Of a DNA stretch of 48,695 bases, positions 1-9,575 are shown one piece after another. The position numbers were made by a program, and so were the translations under genes. This stretch comes from Nitrospira sp. (GTDB lineage: Bacteria > Nitrospirota > Nitrospiria > Nitrospirales > Nitrospiraceae): contig JADYYH010000068.1 in the NCBI GenBank assembly GCA_020853775.1, positions 1 to 48,695 on the forward strand, given 5' to 3'. The notes under the pieces are model-generated. The model saw only the letters and a list, made by a program, of their open reading frames with translations. It ran no database searches and had not been told where the DNA came from. The number at the start of each line of letters is the position of its first letter. Position 1 is the first letter of the stretch.

Positions 1-693
1 ACCGTCTGTCGCCATCGGGTGCCTCCATCGCTGTACGTAGAAGCTGCTTGGTCGCCGCTCCTATAGCACAGGGAGGAGCCTCGATGGCTTTTTTTATGAC
101 GCGAGTCGTGAATTTTCCGGGCTAGCGCGACAGACCGAATTCGCTTTCTATCGCCCACGCTGAGTACCACACGTCGTGCATCAAGGACAGAGACTCGATG
201 CGATAAACCTCGTGTGCCCACCCGGTTTTCTATTTCTGGAACGGGAGAGCCTCAATGCTGAGAGTGAAGATCCGAGCCCGCTCCCTTGCGTCTCAGCCCG
301 TGCGACGTAACGATGCGCTTTCCCCTCAGTTCGAGCGTTGCTGCCGTTCGTTCTGTATCCTTTTCGACTGAGGCTGTATCGGAAAGGATACCGTGCCTTG
401 CCTGACAGAAGGCTCCGACTGTCCGTATCTAGCGAGCCGAGACAAATGGCCATTCCTAAACCCATGTCAGAACTCAAGAGTCCCAGAGTGGCGCGAAGAA
501 CGACTTGTTGTCGATACAAACGGTACGTCCCTTGCCTTCCGCTCAGTCATGTTCGATGGAACAGCGTTACTTGCTTCCGGAAGCCGTGATACGAATCGGT
601 CACTTCACATCATCATGAAGGGCTGAGCAGATGTCGCCGCAGATTCAATTATCATCATCTCCCTAACCCCCGCCTGACCGGCATGAGGCCCGC
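1..693. other. No convincing gene; possible weak terminator
   Basis: No reading frame here has a credible start, ribosome site and protein-like composition. A frame open from base 1 ends with TAG at 64-66 and could be the tail of a gene outside the window, but it is too short to judge. At about 77-97 a short hairpin (AGCC, loop, GGCT) runs into seven T, which could be a weak rho-independent terminator on the + strand. An imperfect inverted repeat at about 357-391 (TATCCTTTTCG with CGGAAAGGATA) is unexplained. Confidence 0.4.
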
Positions 694-2529
694 ATGAAGC
701 GCAAGGATCGCGCGTTAAACATCCTGGCATGGTGCTACCGACAGCTGAACCGCATTCTCCCCTGGTACCGCCTCCCCAAAATTCTCGGCATCGGCAATCT
801 CGTCGCGCTCCGGCATGACCTGCGACGCTGGAACCTCTTTGACACTGGCCCCCTCATGGCTGGCCACGGAACGCGCCACTGTCCGTTTCACCGCAAGGAC
901 CTCGATGAACGACGGGCGGACGGCTCGCATAACGATCTTCAGGTCCCCTCTATGGGCAGCGCTGGTTGTCCCTTTGGTCGAAATGCTCCATTCGAGACCA
1001 TCTCGTCGCCCGCCGAACCGGGTCTCGAAACACCGAGCCCCCGCGCCATCAGCCGGTTGCTCATGACTCGCACGCAATTTATCCCGGCAACCTCCCTAAA
1101 TCTCCTGGCCGCCGCCTGGATTCAGTTTCAGGTTCACGACTGGTTCGGCCATGAACAGGAAAATGAGGCCTCGGCTCCGATCCCACTGGCGGAAAATGAC
1201 ATTTGGCGCGACAACCCCATGATGGTCCGCCGTACCAAGGAGGCGGCGGGCGCGAGAAGTGGGTGTCCGGCCAAAATCCCGATCTTCCTCAATACAGAAA
1301 CCCATTGGTGGGATGCTTCACAGCTCTATGGCAGCAGCGCACAACGGCAACTGGACGTCCGTGGACAACGAGACGGAAAACTCAAACTTGATCATGGACG
1401 TCTGCCGTCGATGGAGAAACTCGACGGGGAACTCCCTGGCATCGACCTCACCGGATTCAATGACAATTACTGGATCGGCCTCAGCCTGTTTCATACGCTC
1501 TTTGCGCGGGAACACAATGCCATCTGCGAGATGTTACTCACTCACTATCCTTCGTGGACGGATGAGCAACTTTTCCAAAAAGCTCGCCTCATTAATGCCG
1601 CGCTGATCGCCAAGATCCACACGGTGGAGTGGACACCAGCCCTGCTCCAGCATCCCACGCTCGACAGCGGCATGAAAGCCAATTGGTGGGGCCTGCTCGG
1701 CAAACAGATTCGAACGCGAATGGGGCGACTCAGCGACAGCGAAGTGTGGAGCGGGATTCCGGGGTCGCCCCCTGATCACCATACAGCCCCCTATGCCATG
1801 ACCGAAGAATTTGCTGCAGTCTACCGGCTGCATCCGCTCATTCCCGACGAGTACCGCTTCTTCTCGCTGACCGATTCGTCCTTGAGTCATTACAAATCAT
1901 TCCCTGATATCCAGGGCAATCAGACCCGCTCGACCATCGAGGAAGTGGGCATCGACAATGTGTGGTTTTCGTTCGGACTGGCTCACCCCGGACAATTGAC
2001 GCTCGGCAACTTCCCGCGCTTCCTTCAGGAGTTCCGCCGCATCAAGCGATTGCCGAACGGAGATCCCGATGTCTTGGACGTGGCGGCCATCGATATCTTT
2101 CGCGATCGGGAGCGAGGAGTCCCTCGCTACAATGCGTTCCGGCGCATGCTCCGCTTGAAACCGATGAAGAGCTTCAAGGCATTGAATCCAGAATGGGCCA
2201 AACATCTGCACGATCTCTATGAAGGCGATCTCGAACGGCTGGACCTGATGGTCGGGCTCTATGCGGAAACACCGCCGCCTGGCTTTGCCATCAGCGACAC
2301 GGCCTTTCGAATTTTTACGCTGATGGCGCCGCGCCGGCTCAAGAGCGATCGATTTTTCACGGCCGATTTTCGACCGGACGTGTATACATCCGCCGGCATC
2401 GATTGGGTGCAGGACCATGACCTCACGAGCGTATTGCTTCGCCACTACCCGTCGTTGGCGCCGGCCCTTCGAGGCCTCGGCAATCCGTTCTTCCCCTGGC
2501 ACAACGTCCATGAGCCGGTGTCGCAGTAG
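694..2529 (+). CDS. Animal-type haem peroxidase, cyclooxygenase/alpha-dioxygenase-like
   Basis: This 611-residue protein belongs to the animal haem peroxidase superfamily. Residues around 142-151 (FQVHDWFGH) carry the distal haem histidine, about H148. Residues 375-383 (AVYRLHPLIPD region) carry a YxxH pair, Y377 and H380, at the place of the catalytic tyrosine and proximal histidine of prostaglandin synthases and plant alpha-dioxygenases. That pair separates oxygenases from plain peroxidases, so oxygenation of a fatty acid is the likely reaction; the substrate is inferred. There is no clear signal peptide, but the N-terminus is basic and amphipathic, suggesting membrane association. GAGG lies five bases before the ATG. 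A lipoxygenase gene follows after about 80 bases, pointing to shared lipid oxidation. Confidence 0.85.
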   Translation: MKRKDRALNILAWCYRQLNRILPWYRLPKILGIGNLVALRHDLRRWNLFDTGPLMAGHGTRHCPFHRKDLDERRADGSHNDLQVPSMGSAGCPFGRNAPFETISSPAEPGLETPSPRAISRLLMTRTQFIPATSLNLLAAAWIQFQVHDWFGHEQENEASAPIPLAENDIWRDNPMMVRRTKEAAGARSGCPAKIPIFLNTETHWWDASQLYGSSAQRQLDVRGQRDGKLKLDHGRLPSMEKLDGELPGIDLTGFNDNYWIGLSLFHTLFAREHNAICEMLLTHYPSWTDEQLFQKARLINAALIAKIHTVEWTPALLQHPTLDSGMKANWWGLLGKQIRTRMGRLSDSEVWSGIPGSPPDHHTAPYAMTEEFAAVYRLHPLIPDEYRFFSLTDSSLSHYKSFPDIQGNQTRSTIEEVGIDNVWFSFGLAHPGQLTLGNFPRFLQEFRRIKRLPNGDPDVLDVAAIDIFRDRERGVPRYNAFRRMLRLKPMKSFKALNPEWAKHLHDLYEGDLERLDLMVGLYAETPPPGFAISDTAFRIFTLMAPRRLKSDRFFTADFRPDVYTSAGIDWVQDHDLTSVLLRHYPSLAPALRGLGNPFFPWHNVHEPVSQ

Positions 2530-2607
2530 CAACCATGGAGAGGACCCTCGAAGCGATGGCATCGAGCGCTGATCGCCGCCGTGGTTTCTTTCTCAGAGAG
2601 GATGCCC

Positions 2608-4206
2608 ATGTCCCTGATCACATCACTGCAATGGATGGTCCGTAAGCGGTTCTGGAACGGCGTCGCCAGGGCAAAATATAGTATGACTCGTCCCAAGAAC
2701 GTCACGACGGTGGCCGTGCGGCGATCACCGGTGACGCTGATTCCCTTCACAGAATCCTTTCCCGCCATTCCCGTTGCGGGCATCCGCGTCGCAAAGCAGG
2801 TCCCACAGGATGAACGGCAGGCAGTTGCCGAGAGCATGATGCGATTTTTTGCCAATTTCTGCAGGGTGTGGTCTCCCATGCAGGCTGGAAGGCCAGACAT
2901 TGCAGCTAATCCCCATCAGGCTTTGGACGAGGCCTACAGCCGACCCCACCGTCAGGCAGTCTTGCGGAAGGCGGCTGCGGTCCGACTCGATCCGCAACGG
3001 ATGCTGCGTACCCCGACAATGCCGGTCGAGCTCCAGCGCCCTGCTGATTTGGGAATGCTGGCCCTCCGTGGCCCCTATGCGGGATATCTCCGAAAGGCTT
3101 CCCTTAGCCCCGATTGCTTCGAATGGGACATCGAGGAGCTCCGTTCGTACAGCCACCATTCGGACCTCTACGCTCCCTGGGCCCATGTCCTGTTCAAGGC
3201 GGATCCCGCGCAGGCCTCACTCATTCCCGTCCGGATACGGTGCGAACTCGGTTCGGTCCATCCCCGCGATGCGCACTGGGCGCTCGCCACACGAATTGCT
3301 GTGTGCGCCGCCACGACTCATACGGCATTAGTTCGACATTGGACCTGGACGCACCTGATCGGAGGCGAGTATTTCTCAGCCGCCACCCGCACTCACCTGG
3401 CACCAGATCATCCCCTGTGCCGGCTGCTGTGGCCCCACATGGTCGGCACACATACGAGTAATCGGCTGGCCACTCTTGGTCAACTGATGCCCGACGGAGA
3501 TTTTGAAGCCATCTATAGCCTGACCTATTCCGGATTATGCCAACTCATAGGGAAGGCCGGTCAGGACTTCAATCTACGCTCCTGCGATCCGGATGAAGAC
3601 GCGCGTGATCGAGGGCTACTCGAGAGCGGGCTCCCGATGCAGACCTTCTGGAACTGCCGAAGAATCTTTCGGGTGTTTCAGGCCCACGCAGAACGGTATC
3701 TGCGGCTGTACTTTGCGGACGACGACATCCGGACGGATCAGTCGATTCGCAATTGGCTGACTGAGCTGACTCGCTTGTTGCCGAACGGGCTCGGCCTCGC
3801 CTCGGCTCCGCTGACCTGTGCCGCGTTGGCACGAGTGGTCGCTCGATTCATGTACTTGGCTTCCGTCCAGCATGAACAACTCGGCACTCAGCTTTGGAAC
3901 TACCAGCTCTGGGCGCATACCCATCCCGTGCGGGTGTATCGTGATGGCCGTCGGCTGCCGGAAGATGTGTACCAACGGCTGGTCAACTCCAACTATGTAC
4001 TCAATGTGGTCCGGGCGCCCCTGCTGCAGGATTATGCGCCGCTCGCGCTGGTAGAACCCGGACGTCCTGAGCGGCACCCGCGCGCGGAAGCTGCCTTCGC
4101 GCAGTTGCGGCTTGATTTGGCCCGGCTTCAGCGAAAGATGGAGCGCAAACCGTGGGCGCCCTGGACGCTATATCCAGCCGATCTCGAGGCGAACATCAAT
4201 GCCTAA
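2608..4206 (+). CDS. Lipoxygenase-family protein
   Basis: Starting at 2608 (GAGAGG six bases upstream; 2581 or 2602 are alternatives) the protein has 532 residues. The metal-site helix HWTWTH (H244, H249) followed by the HPLCRLLWPHM stretch matches lipoxygenases, which insert dioxygen into polyunsaturated fatty acids using a non-haem iron or manganese. A third ligand candidate is H422 in QHEQLGTQLWNYQ, but the usual H-x3-N/H/S fourth ligand is replaced by glycine. The chain ends NINA, so the C-terminal metal-binding residue, normally isoleucine, would be alanine. No N-terminal PLAT/C2 domain is apparent, as in many bacterial members. It is probably cotranscribed with the peroxidase upstream and overlaps the kinase downstream by eight bases. 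Family assignment is firm; activity with the altered metal site is uncertain. Confidence 0.8.
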   Translation: MSLITSLQWMVRKRFWNGVARAKYSMTRPKNVTTVAVRRSPVTLIPFTESFPAIPVAGIRVAKQVPQDERQAVAESMMRFFANFCRVWSPMQAGRPDIAANPHQALDEAYSRPHRQAVLRKAAAVRLDPQRMLRTPTMPVELQRPADLGMLALRGPYAGYLRKASLSPDCFEWDIEELRSYSHHSDLYAPWAHVLFKADPAQASLIPVRIRCELGSVHPRDAHWALATRIAVCAATTHTALVRHWTWTHLIGGEYFSAATRTHLAPDHPLCRLLWPHMVGTHTSNRLATLGQLMPDGDFEAIYSLTYSGLCQLIGKAGQDFNLRSCDPDEDARDRGLLESGLPMQTFWNCRRIFRVFQAHAERYLRLYFADDDIRTDQSIRNWLTELTRLLPNGLGLASAPLTCAALARVVARFMYLASVQHEQLGTQLWNYQLWAHTHPVRVYRDGRRLPEDVYQRLVNSNYVLNVVRAPLLQDYAPLALVEPGRPERHPRAEAAFAQLRLDLARLQRKMERKPWAPWTLYPADLEANINA

Positions 4207-6937
4207 CGGACCGATGGCGGAGATATCTGACCGCCCCGAAGCGATGGAGGAGCGGCCTTACTCGCTTTTGACGAAAGAGCACACCATTCTCGAACGTCCG
4301 CTGATGGCTTTTCGCCCATTCGGCATCAATGAGCAGGGACGCAAAATCGCGGACGTGAGCGGCACCCTGGTCTTGTCCAGCATTCAACACCTCGGGAAGT
4401 GTGTGGAAAAGAGCGCGGGGCGAGATGCTGCGGACGCCGCCGTGGAACAACTCTGTCGTCTCCTGAACGAGCGTATACCGGACTCGGCGTACCATGTCAC
4501 CCCCGGGTTTCTCAGGAAGGAATGGAACAGTTATTCCTATGAGTTCCTCAGCTATCTTCGCGAGTTCTGCAAACAACTCTCGGGCGATCCGGACTTTCAT
4601 TTCAATACCGGCTTGACCAAGGTGATCTCTCCGGTCTTCCGTGTCCTGGCCAGACCCTTTTCATTGGCCCAATTCTCCCGGCTCGCCCTCTATTGGGCCC
4701 AGCGATATACCCAAGGGACCGTCGAATGTGAAGTAGCGGAGGTGACTGATCACTCGATGATTTACCGCCTGCGCTTTACCGACCATACCCTCCGGCAATT
4801 CGGCCCCTATCTCAAAGCCTGCGCACAACAGGTCTGTGCATCGACAAAAGGCCGCATGGTGGCCGCCCCCACGCTGATTCACGGAGGTCCGGCCGCCACC
4901 GTGACGGATCGGGCCTGCATCGTCGAGGGGGATCCCTGGTGCGAATGGGAGGTCCGATGGCATCCCGAGCCAGCGCTGTCTTACTGGTTTTTGGGAGCCC
5001 TGCTTCCCGGCGTATTGGCGTGGACCTATCTCCACCGCTACTATCCCGCCATATCCGGAGTCGAGGCGCTGTTCGTTGTCCTGATCCCCATTACCATGAC
5101 TGCGCTCGTCACCGAGCTTCGTCAACGCAGTCTAGCGCGCCGACGTGAATCCCTGATCCGAGAGCAAATGCAATTCGTAGACGCGCGGTACGAAGACTTG
5201 CGCGACGCCTTCGTGGAACAGGAGCAGACACGAGTCGAGCTGCGACGTAAGGTCAGTCAACTCACAGCGCTCAATCGCGCGGGGCTTGGCTTCAACTCCA
5301 CGCTGGACCGTGAATCCCTTGTGCAAACCGTTCTGGCTACCCTGATACAAGACTTGCACTACGACCGCGCGATGATCAGCTTTTACGACCCGGAGCGCCG
5401 CATGTTATACGGCGGACGAATCCTCGGCGTTTCGGAGGAGATTGCAGAATTCGTCCGGCGACGGGAATTGCTGGTTACCGATCCGGACGGGTTTCCGGCT
5501 TCCGCCCTGCGCGACGGCAAACCACTTCTCGTCCAGGATGTCGCCGATCTTTGGAAGCACCTACATCCGGCCAACCAGGAATTGGCGCTCCTCACTGGCA
5601 CCAGGTCCCTGATCTGGGTCCCCTTGATCGCAAAGGGCCGGATCCTCGGGACTCTCACGGTCGATCGTACGGCACCCAACACCTTGACAAGCGAAGACCT
5701 GGAGCTGATGGTGACTCTCGGCAACCAGGTCGCAATTGCCTTCGATAATGCCGCGGCCTATGCGCAGATCGAGGAGATGAACATCGGACTGGAGTCGAAA
5801 GTCCGTGAACGCACCGCCGAGTTGGAACGCGCCGACCGATCGCGATCGCTCTTCCTTTCTCATGTCTCCCATGAGCTCAGAACGCCGCTGACCTCGGTAA
5901 AGGGATTTGTCGAAAATCTGCTCGACGGCCTCACCGGCCCGCTGAACGAAAAGCAACAGCGGTACTTAAGCCGTATTGTGGACAATGTTGGCCGCCTCAT
6001 TCGTATGATCAATGACCTCCTGGACCGCACCAGAATCGAAACCGGGCAATTGACGTTGTCGCCCGCCGAAGTTGATCTCGAACGCTGCATCGCCGAGGTC
6101 ATCGAGCAATTACGCCCTCTCGCCTTGGAGAAAGAGCAACTCCTCACGACCGAGTACCCGTCGTCCCCTGTTATTGTGTGGGCGGACCGAGACCGGTTGA
6201 TTCAGATCGTTACCAATCTCGTCCACAACGCCATCAAGTTTACACACCGGGGAGGACTGGTTTCAGTTCACGTCACCACGCCACAGTCGAGCCAGGCCAA
6301 CGTTTGCGTCTGTGACACGGGGCCCGGCATTCCGCCAGAATTCCTCGAAAAAGTATTCGATCCCTTCTTCCGCATGGGGCAAGAGACACGCAGCGGATCG
6401 AAAGGCCTCGGTCTCGGGTTATCCATCGTGAAAACCCTCGTCGATCTTCATCATGGACAGGTAGCTGTGCGCAGCCAACCAGGGGTAGGTACGGAATTCA
6501 GCGTGGGGCTACCCATGATCCCGGCTTCTACACTCACATTATCCGATCAGACCACAGACAAACGTCTGCTCATTGTGGATGATGACCCCGACATTCGTCA
6601 GCTCCTCGTGGATCGCCTGAGCGCCGACGGGTATGAGGTCGCAACAGCCGTGGATGGGGCCCAGGCGATAAAGACGATTCAAGAATGCCGATTTTCAGGA
6701 GTGCTCATCGATATCGGCATTCCTGGAATCAACGGTCTGGAGGTGCTGCGTCAGGTGAGGCAGTCGAACCAGCAACTTCCCATCATCATCATTACCGCCG
6801 CCGAATCGAAAGATCTTGCCGTTCATTCTATCAGTCTCGGTGCTCAGGCCTATGTACTCAAGCCGTTTGACTCGAAAGAACTTGAGCAGGTCGTGGACCA
6901 TTGGTTTACGCGAGTGATGCTTAAGTCCAGTCCATAG
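4199..6937 (+). CDS. Membrane hybrid sensor histidine kinase (V4R-like, GAF, HK, REC)
   Basis: The start at 4199 (ATGCCTAA) overlaps the lipoxygenase stop, implying translational coupling; 912 residues. Domains in order: an N-terminal alpha/beta sensor of about 250 residues ending in a V4R/haem-NO-like motif (ACIVEGDPWCEWEV); two membrane segments at about 262-305; a coiled coil; a GAF domain at about 370-520; a second coil; HisKA with H558 in SHVSHELRTP; an HATPase with N box NLVHNAIKF, DTGPGIP and GLGLGLSIVK; and a receiver from about 789 with D838. Kinase and receiver in one chain suggest a phosphorelay or a diffusible partner. No DNA-binding partner is adjacent. The ligand is unknown; coupling to two oxygenase genes suggests an oxidised lipid or a redox signal. 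Confidence 0.88.
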   Translation: MPNGPMAEISDRPEAMEERPYSLLTKEHTILERPLMAFRPFGINEQGRKIADVSGTLVLSSIQHLGKCVEKSAGRDAADAAVEQLCRLLNERIPDSAYHVTPGFLRKEWNSYSYEFLSYLREFCKQLSGDPDFHFNTGLTKVISPVFRVLARPFSLAQFSRLALYWAQRYTQGTVECEVAEVTDHSMIYRLRFTDHTLRQFGPYLKACAQQVCASTKGRMVAAPTLIHGGPAATVTDRACIVEGDPWCEWEVRWHPEPALSYWFLGALLPGVLAWTYLHRYYPAISGVEALFVVLIPITMTALVTELRQRSLARRRESLIREQMQFVDARYEDLRDAFVEQEQTRVELRRKVSQLTALNRAGLGFNSTLDRESLVQTVLATLIQDLHYDRAMISFYDPERRMLYGGRILGVSEEIAEFVRRRELLVTDPDGFPASALRDGKPLLVQDVADLWKHLHPANQELALLTGTRSLIWVPLIAKGRILGTLTVDRTAPNTLTSEDLELMVTLGNQVAIAFDNAAAYAQIEEMNIGLESKVRERTAELERADRSRSLFLSHVSHELRTPLTSVKGFVENLLDGLTGPLNEKQQRYLSRIVDNVGRLIRMINDLLDRTRIETGQLTLSPAEVDLERCIAEVIEQLRPLALEKEQLLTTEYPSSPVIVWADRDRLIQIVTNLVHNAIKFTHRGGLVSVHVTTPQSSQANVCVCDTGPGIPPEFLEKVFDPFFRMGQETRSGSKGLGLGLSIVKTLVDLHHGQVAVRSQPGVGTEFSVGLPMIPASTLTLSDQTTDKRLLIVDDDPDIRQLLVDRLSADGYEVATAVDGAQAIKTIQECRFSGVLIDIGIPGINGLEVLRQVRQSNQQLPIIIITAAESKDLAVHSISLGAQAYVLKPFDSKELEQVVDHWFTRVMLKSSP

Positions 6938-7153
6938 GGATCCAACAGACGTCGTACGCGAATGCCCTTGCTTCGCCCAAGTGTGGTCGCGCCTGGGATT
7001 TATCACCCAGCGCCCCCCCCTTAAACACCAGTCCGAACCATGACCTCGGACGACAAAGCCTCCTCATCCATCACGAAGATGTCCAAGTCGCCCTCACAGC
7101 CATACCAATCCGAAATGTGTTATCGTCATTAAGACGAACATCGGTGTGGCGTT

Positions 7154-8437
7154 ATGACCTTCTACTCCAGCAGATTGGTGACATTTCCTCACATTTTGCT
7201 GTGGCTCGCCCTGCCAGTGATCATCGACGCTCCCGTGCTTGCAGCCACTCCGATCTTCACTTATACCGACGAGGCCGGAGTTCAAACGCTGACCGACGAC
7301 TTCAGCTCCATCCCCGAGCAGTATCGCTCCCAGCTGACACAGCGCAGCTTCGACACGCCGATATCTCCGGAAACGCCGGCACCGGCGGTGGCGGCCGATC
7401 CACCGATGCGCTCGGCCGATGCGCGCACCATCGCCGCGAGCGGCGAATACCGTATGGGTGATCATGATAGCCGCGCCGATGCCGTTCGCTTGGCGACGGA
7501 AGCCGCAAAGCAGGACGCGCTCGAACAGGTCGCAACCTACGTGGAGAGCGTCACGGAAGTGCGGGATCTGGATGTCACGCGTGACGATATCCGCAGCTAC
7601 ACGGCCGGTATCGTCAAGGTGGTGGATCAGACGGTGACCACGAGGCTGGAGCAAGATCAGGTCGTGATTCGTGTGGACCTCAAGGCCGAAGTCGACCCGC
7701 ATGACGTGGTGCAGGCCATCGCGGCACTCCGGGAGAACGAGCAGGCGCGCAATGAGCTAGCGGCGCTCCGGGCTGAAACCGATCGACTCCAGGCACAAGT
7801 CGACGACACCACCCGCGCGCTGGCCGCCGCCTCTACTCCTTCCGACGTGCAGCAATACACGGATCAACGCCAGGACATGCTCGACCAGATGCAAGCCAAC
7901 GCGCTCCTGTCACAGGCCTGGACAAGTTGGACCTATCCGACATTGGGCTTCTACTCCTATCCATGGTTCGGGGTGTCTGGCATCAACGGCCTGTTGCTAC
8001 AAGCCCAACGCCTCTCGCCGCATCATCGCCACCTCCCGCTCGCGCAACGGATGATCACGGCGAACAACAGTACTTCGCCGGCACAGCCGCCGGTCTCCAC
8101 GCCGCCGCGCCCCTCGCTGCTGGTTCCACCTCTGCTGCACACGCATCAATATCAAGCCCCGCCGCTCCTCAACAGCCAGGGCCAACAGGCTAAGGTGGGC
8201 GACGTGGTGGTCATCCCGACACCCAGGTCGATTCCCTCGACTCCGCAATACACCCCTCAAGCGCCGCCCTACCAGGTCCACCCCAACCATTTCTGGCGGC
8301 CCAGCCCACCGAACATCCAGGGCTCATCCGCTCTGTCTCGCCCGAGCCCCTCGGTCAGCCTGGCGCCTCGGTCCTTTAGCGGACATACCGGTAGCGGCGG
8401 ACATTCCCATGGGGGCGGCGGCCACCGCAGCCGCTGA
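7154..8437 (+). CDS. Exported DUF4124-like protein with FlgT/LPP20-like middle and His/Gly tail
   Basis: This 427-residue protein starts with a signal peptide (cleavage near AAT at about 32). A DUF4124-like stretch follows (IFTYTDEAGVQTLTDDFS). Residues about 95-195 resemble the N-terminal domain of FlgT/LPP20-type envelope proteins (ATEAAKQDALEQVATYVES). A coiled coil runs from about 195 to 240, then a long Pro/Ser/His-rich region ending in glycine and histidine (GGHSHGGGGHRSR) that could bind metal. The three-part arrangement is unusual; I cannot assign a function beyond periplasmic or envelope location. No strong ribosome site precedes the ATG. The 216 bases upstream hold an imperfect hairpin at 6989-7013 and a run of eight C, but no other gene. 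Confidence 0.65.
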   Translation: MTFYSSRLVTFPHILLWLALPVIIDAPVLAATPIFTYTDEAGVQTLTDDFSSIPEQYRSQLTQRSFDTPISPETPAPAVAADPPMRSADARTIAASGEYRMGDHDSRADAVRLATEAAKQDALEQVATYVESVTEVRDLDVTRDDIRSYTAGIVKVVDQTVTTRLEQDQVVIRVDLKAEVDPHDVVQAIAALRENEQARNELAALRAETDRLQAQVDDTTRALAAASTPSDVQQYTDQRQDMLDQMQANALLSQAWTSWTYPTLGFYSYPWFGVSGINGLLLQAQRLSPHHRHLPLAQRMITANNSTSPAQPPVSTPPRPSLLVPPLLHTHQYQAPPLLNSQGQQAKVGDVVVIPTPRSIPSTPQYTPQAPPYQVHPNHFWRPSPPNIQGSSALSRPSPSVSLAPRSFSGHTGSGGHSHGGGGHRSR

Positions 8438-8563
8438 TAGGCGAGTGACATCGCCTCAACAACGGGCCTGCCGTCGAAAGGCAGTCAATGAGGACGGCAT
8501 CGCGCCATTTAGGAAAGTTTGAATAAGGGGCTGGTCATGCACCGATTTCGGTTATAGTGGCGC

Positions 8564-9463
8564 ATGGCGTCCAGGTCCGCGCACCATTCCTCCCCTCTGT
8601 CCCGAGGCAGAAGCCGCTCACACCGCCGCCTCACTTTCGCGGCCCTCCGACGCTTCCTCCATTTCCGCTGGCGCAACCTCCGGGCATTCCTTCGAGCCAT
8701 AGGAAAAACTCATCCGGTGCTGCGCCTCGTCATCGGCGCGGGACTCCTGTTTTTCCTCTGGTTCGGAACCAATTGGATCTACCACGCGATCCACAAACCG
8801 ACCGAAGTATTGTTTCCCCTGGAAGATGCGCTGGACAAGAATCCCACGGCGACCTGGCAGGAATACGGCTCGTTGTTCCGCGAGCATTCAACGGCGATCA
8901 TCACCCCGGAACTCCTCGCGGCGTTAGCGCAGGCCGAGGGCGCAGGCAACCCCGTGGCGCGGACCTACTGGCGTTGGCGATTTTCCTGGAATCCTTTCGA
9001 TTGGTATCGGCCGGCTTCCAGCGCAGTCGGGATGTTCCAACTGACCGATGGCACATTTCGGGAGGCAAGACGCTACTGCATTCACAATCATGTGGTGGTC
9101 GAAGACGGCCCGTGGAACGATCCTCATTCCTGCTGGTTCAATAGCCTCTACACGCGCATTGTTCCGAGCCACGCCATCGAACTGACTGCCGCCTTGCTCG
9201 ATCGTCAGGTCGCCGCGGCCATCGGCTCCCGGAGAAATACCACTCTGACCAGGCAACAGAAGCAAGACCTTGCCGCCGTGATCCATCTTTGTGGGGCGGG
9301 AGCCGGCCATGCCTTCGCTGCTCGTGGCTTCCACCTGACTCCCCACCAGAAATGCGGGGATCATCACGCCGGCACGTACCTCGCCAGGGTGAACGGCTTG
9401 CGGCTACAGTTCGCGCGCCTCGCTGCCGGTAGCAGCCTTCAACGGCTGGTGAAACCGCGCTGA
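8564..9463 (+). CDS. Membrane-anchored lytic transglycosylase, SLT domain
   Basis: The 299-residue protein has a very basic N-terminus, one membrane segment at about 50-70 (LVIGAGLLFFLWFG), then a soluble periplasmic domain. E125 in AQAEGAGNP matches the catalytic glutamate of soluble lytic transglycosylases (usually ESxxNPxA), and SSAVGMFQLTDGTF matches the downstream GAxGLMQ motif. About 20 extra aromatic and basic residues separate the two motifs. Such enzymes cleave peptidoglycan to 1,6-anhydromuropeptides. No Shine-Dalgarno is visible; a TATAGT at 8553-8558 lies so close to the ATG that a leaderless transcript is possible. The upstream frame at 8557 is a shadow. Confidence 0.8.
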   Translation: MASRSAHHSSPLSRGRSRSHRRLTFAALRRFLHFRWRNLRAFLRAIGKTHPVLRLVIGAGLLFFLWFGTNWIYHAIHKPTEVLFPLEDALDKNPTATWQEYGSLFREHSTAIITPELLAALAQAEGAGNPVARTYWRWRFSWNPFDWYRPASSAVGMFQLTDGTFREARRYCIHNHVVVEDGPWNDPHSCWFNSLYTRIVPSHAIELTAALLDRQVAAAIGSRRNTTLTRQQKQDLAAVIHLCGAGAGHAFAARGFHLTPHQKCGDHHAGTYLARVNGLRLQFARLAAGSSLQRLVKPR

Positions 9464-9575
9464 GAGGACCTCCGTCTGCCTTTACCGGGCATTCTGTGAT
9501 GCCAGCCAGGGTTTCCCCGAGTATCCCGAAACGGACCGATGCGATCAACTCACGCTGGAGGGCCCCTGACACAGC

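Noticed and set aside
181-626. Short overlapping frames in the first 700 bases
   Set aside because: Several frames overlap on both strands, none with a ribosome site, motif or consistent codon use.
6938-7153. Possible terminator hairpin and C8 run after the hybrid kinase
   Set aside because: The stem at 6989-7013 has a bulge and is followed by C rather than T, so I do not call it a terminator.
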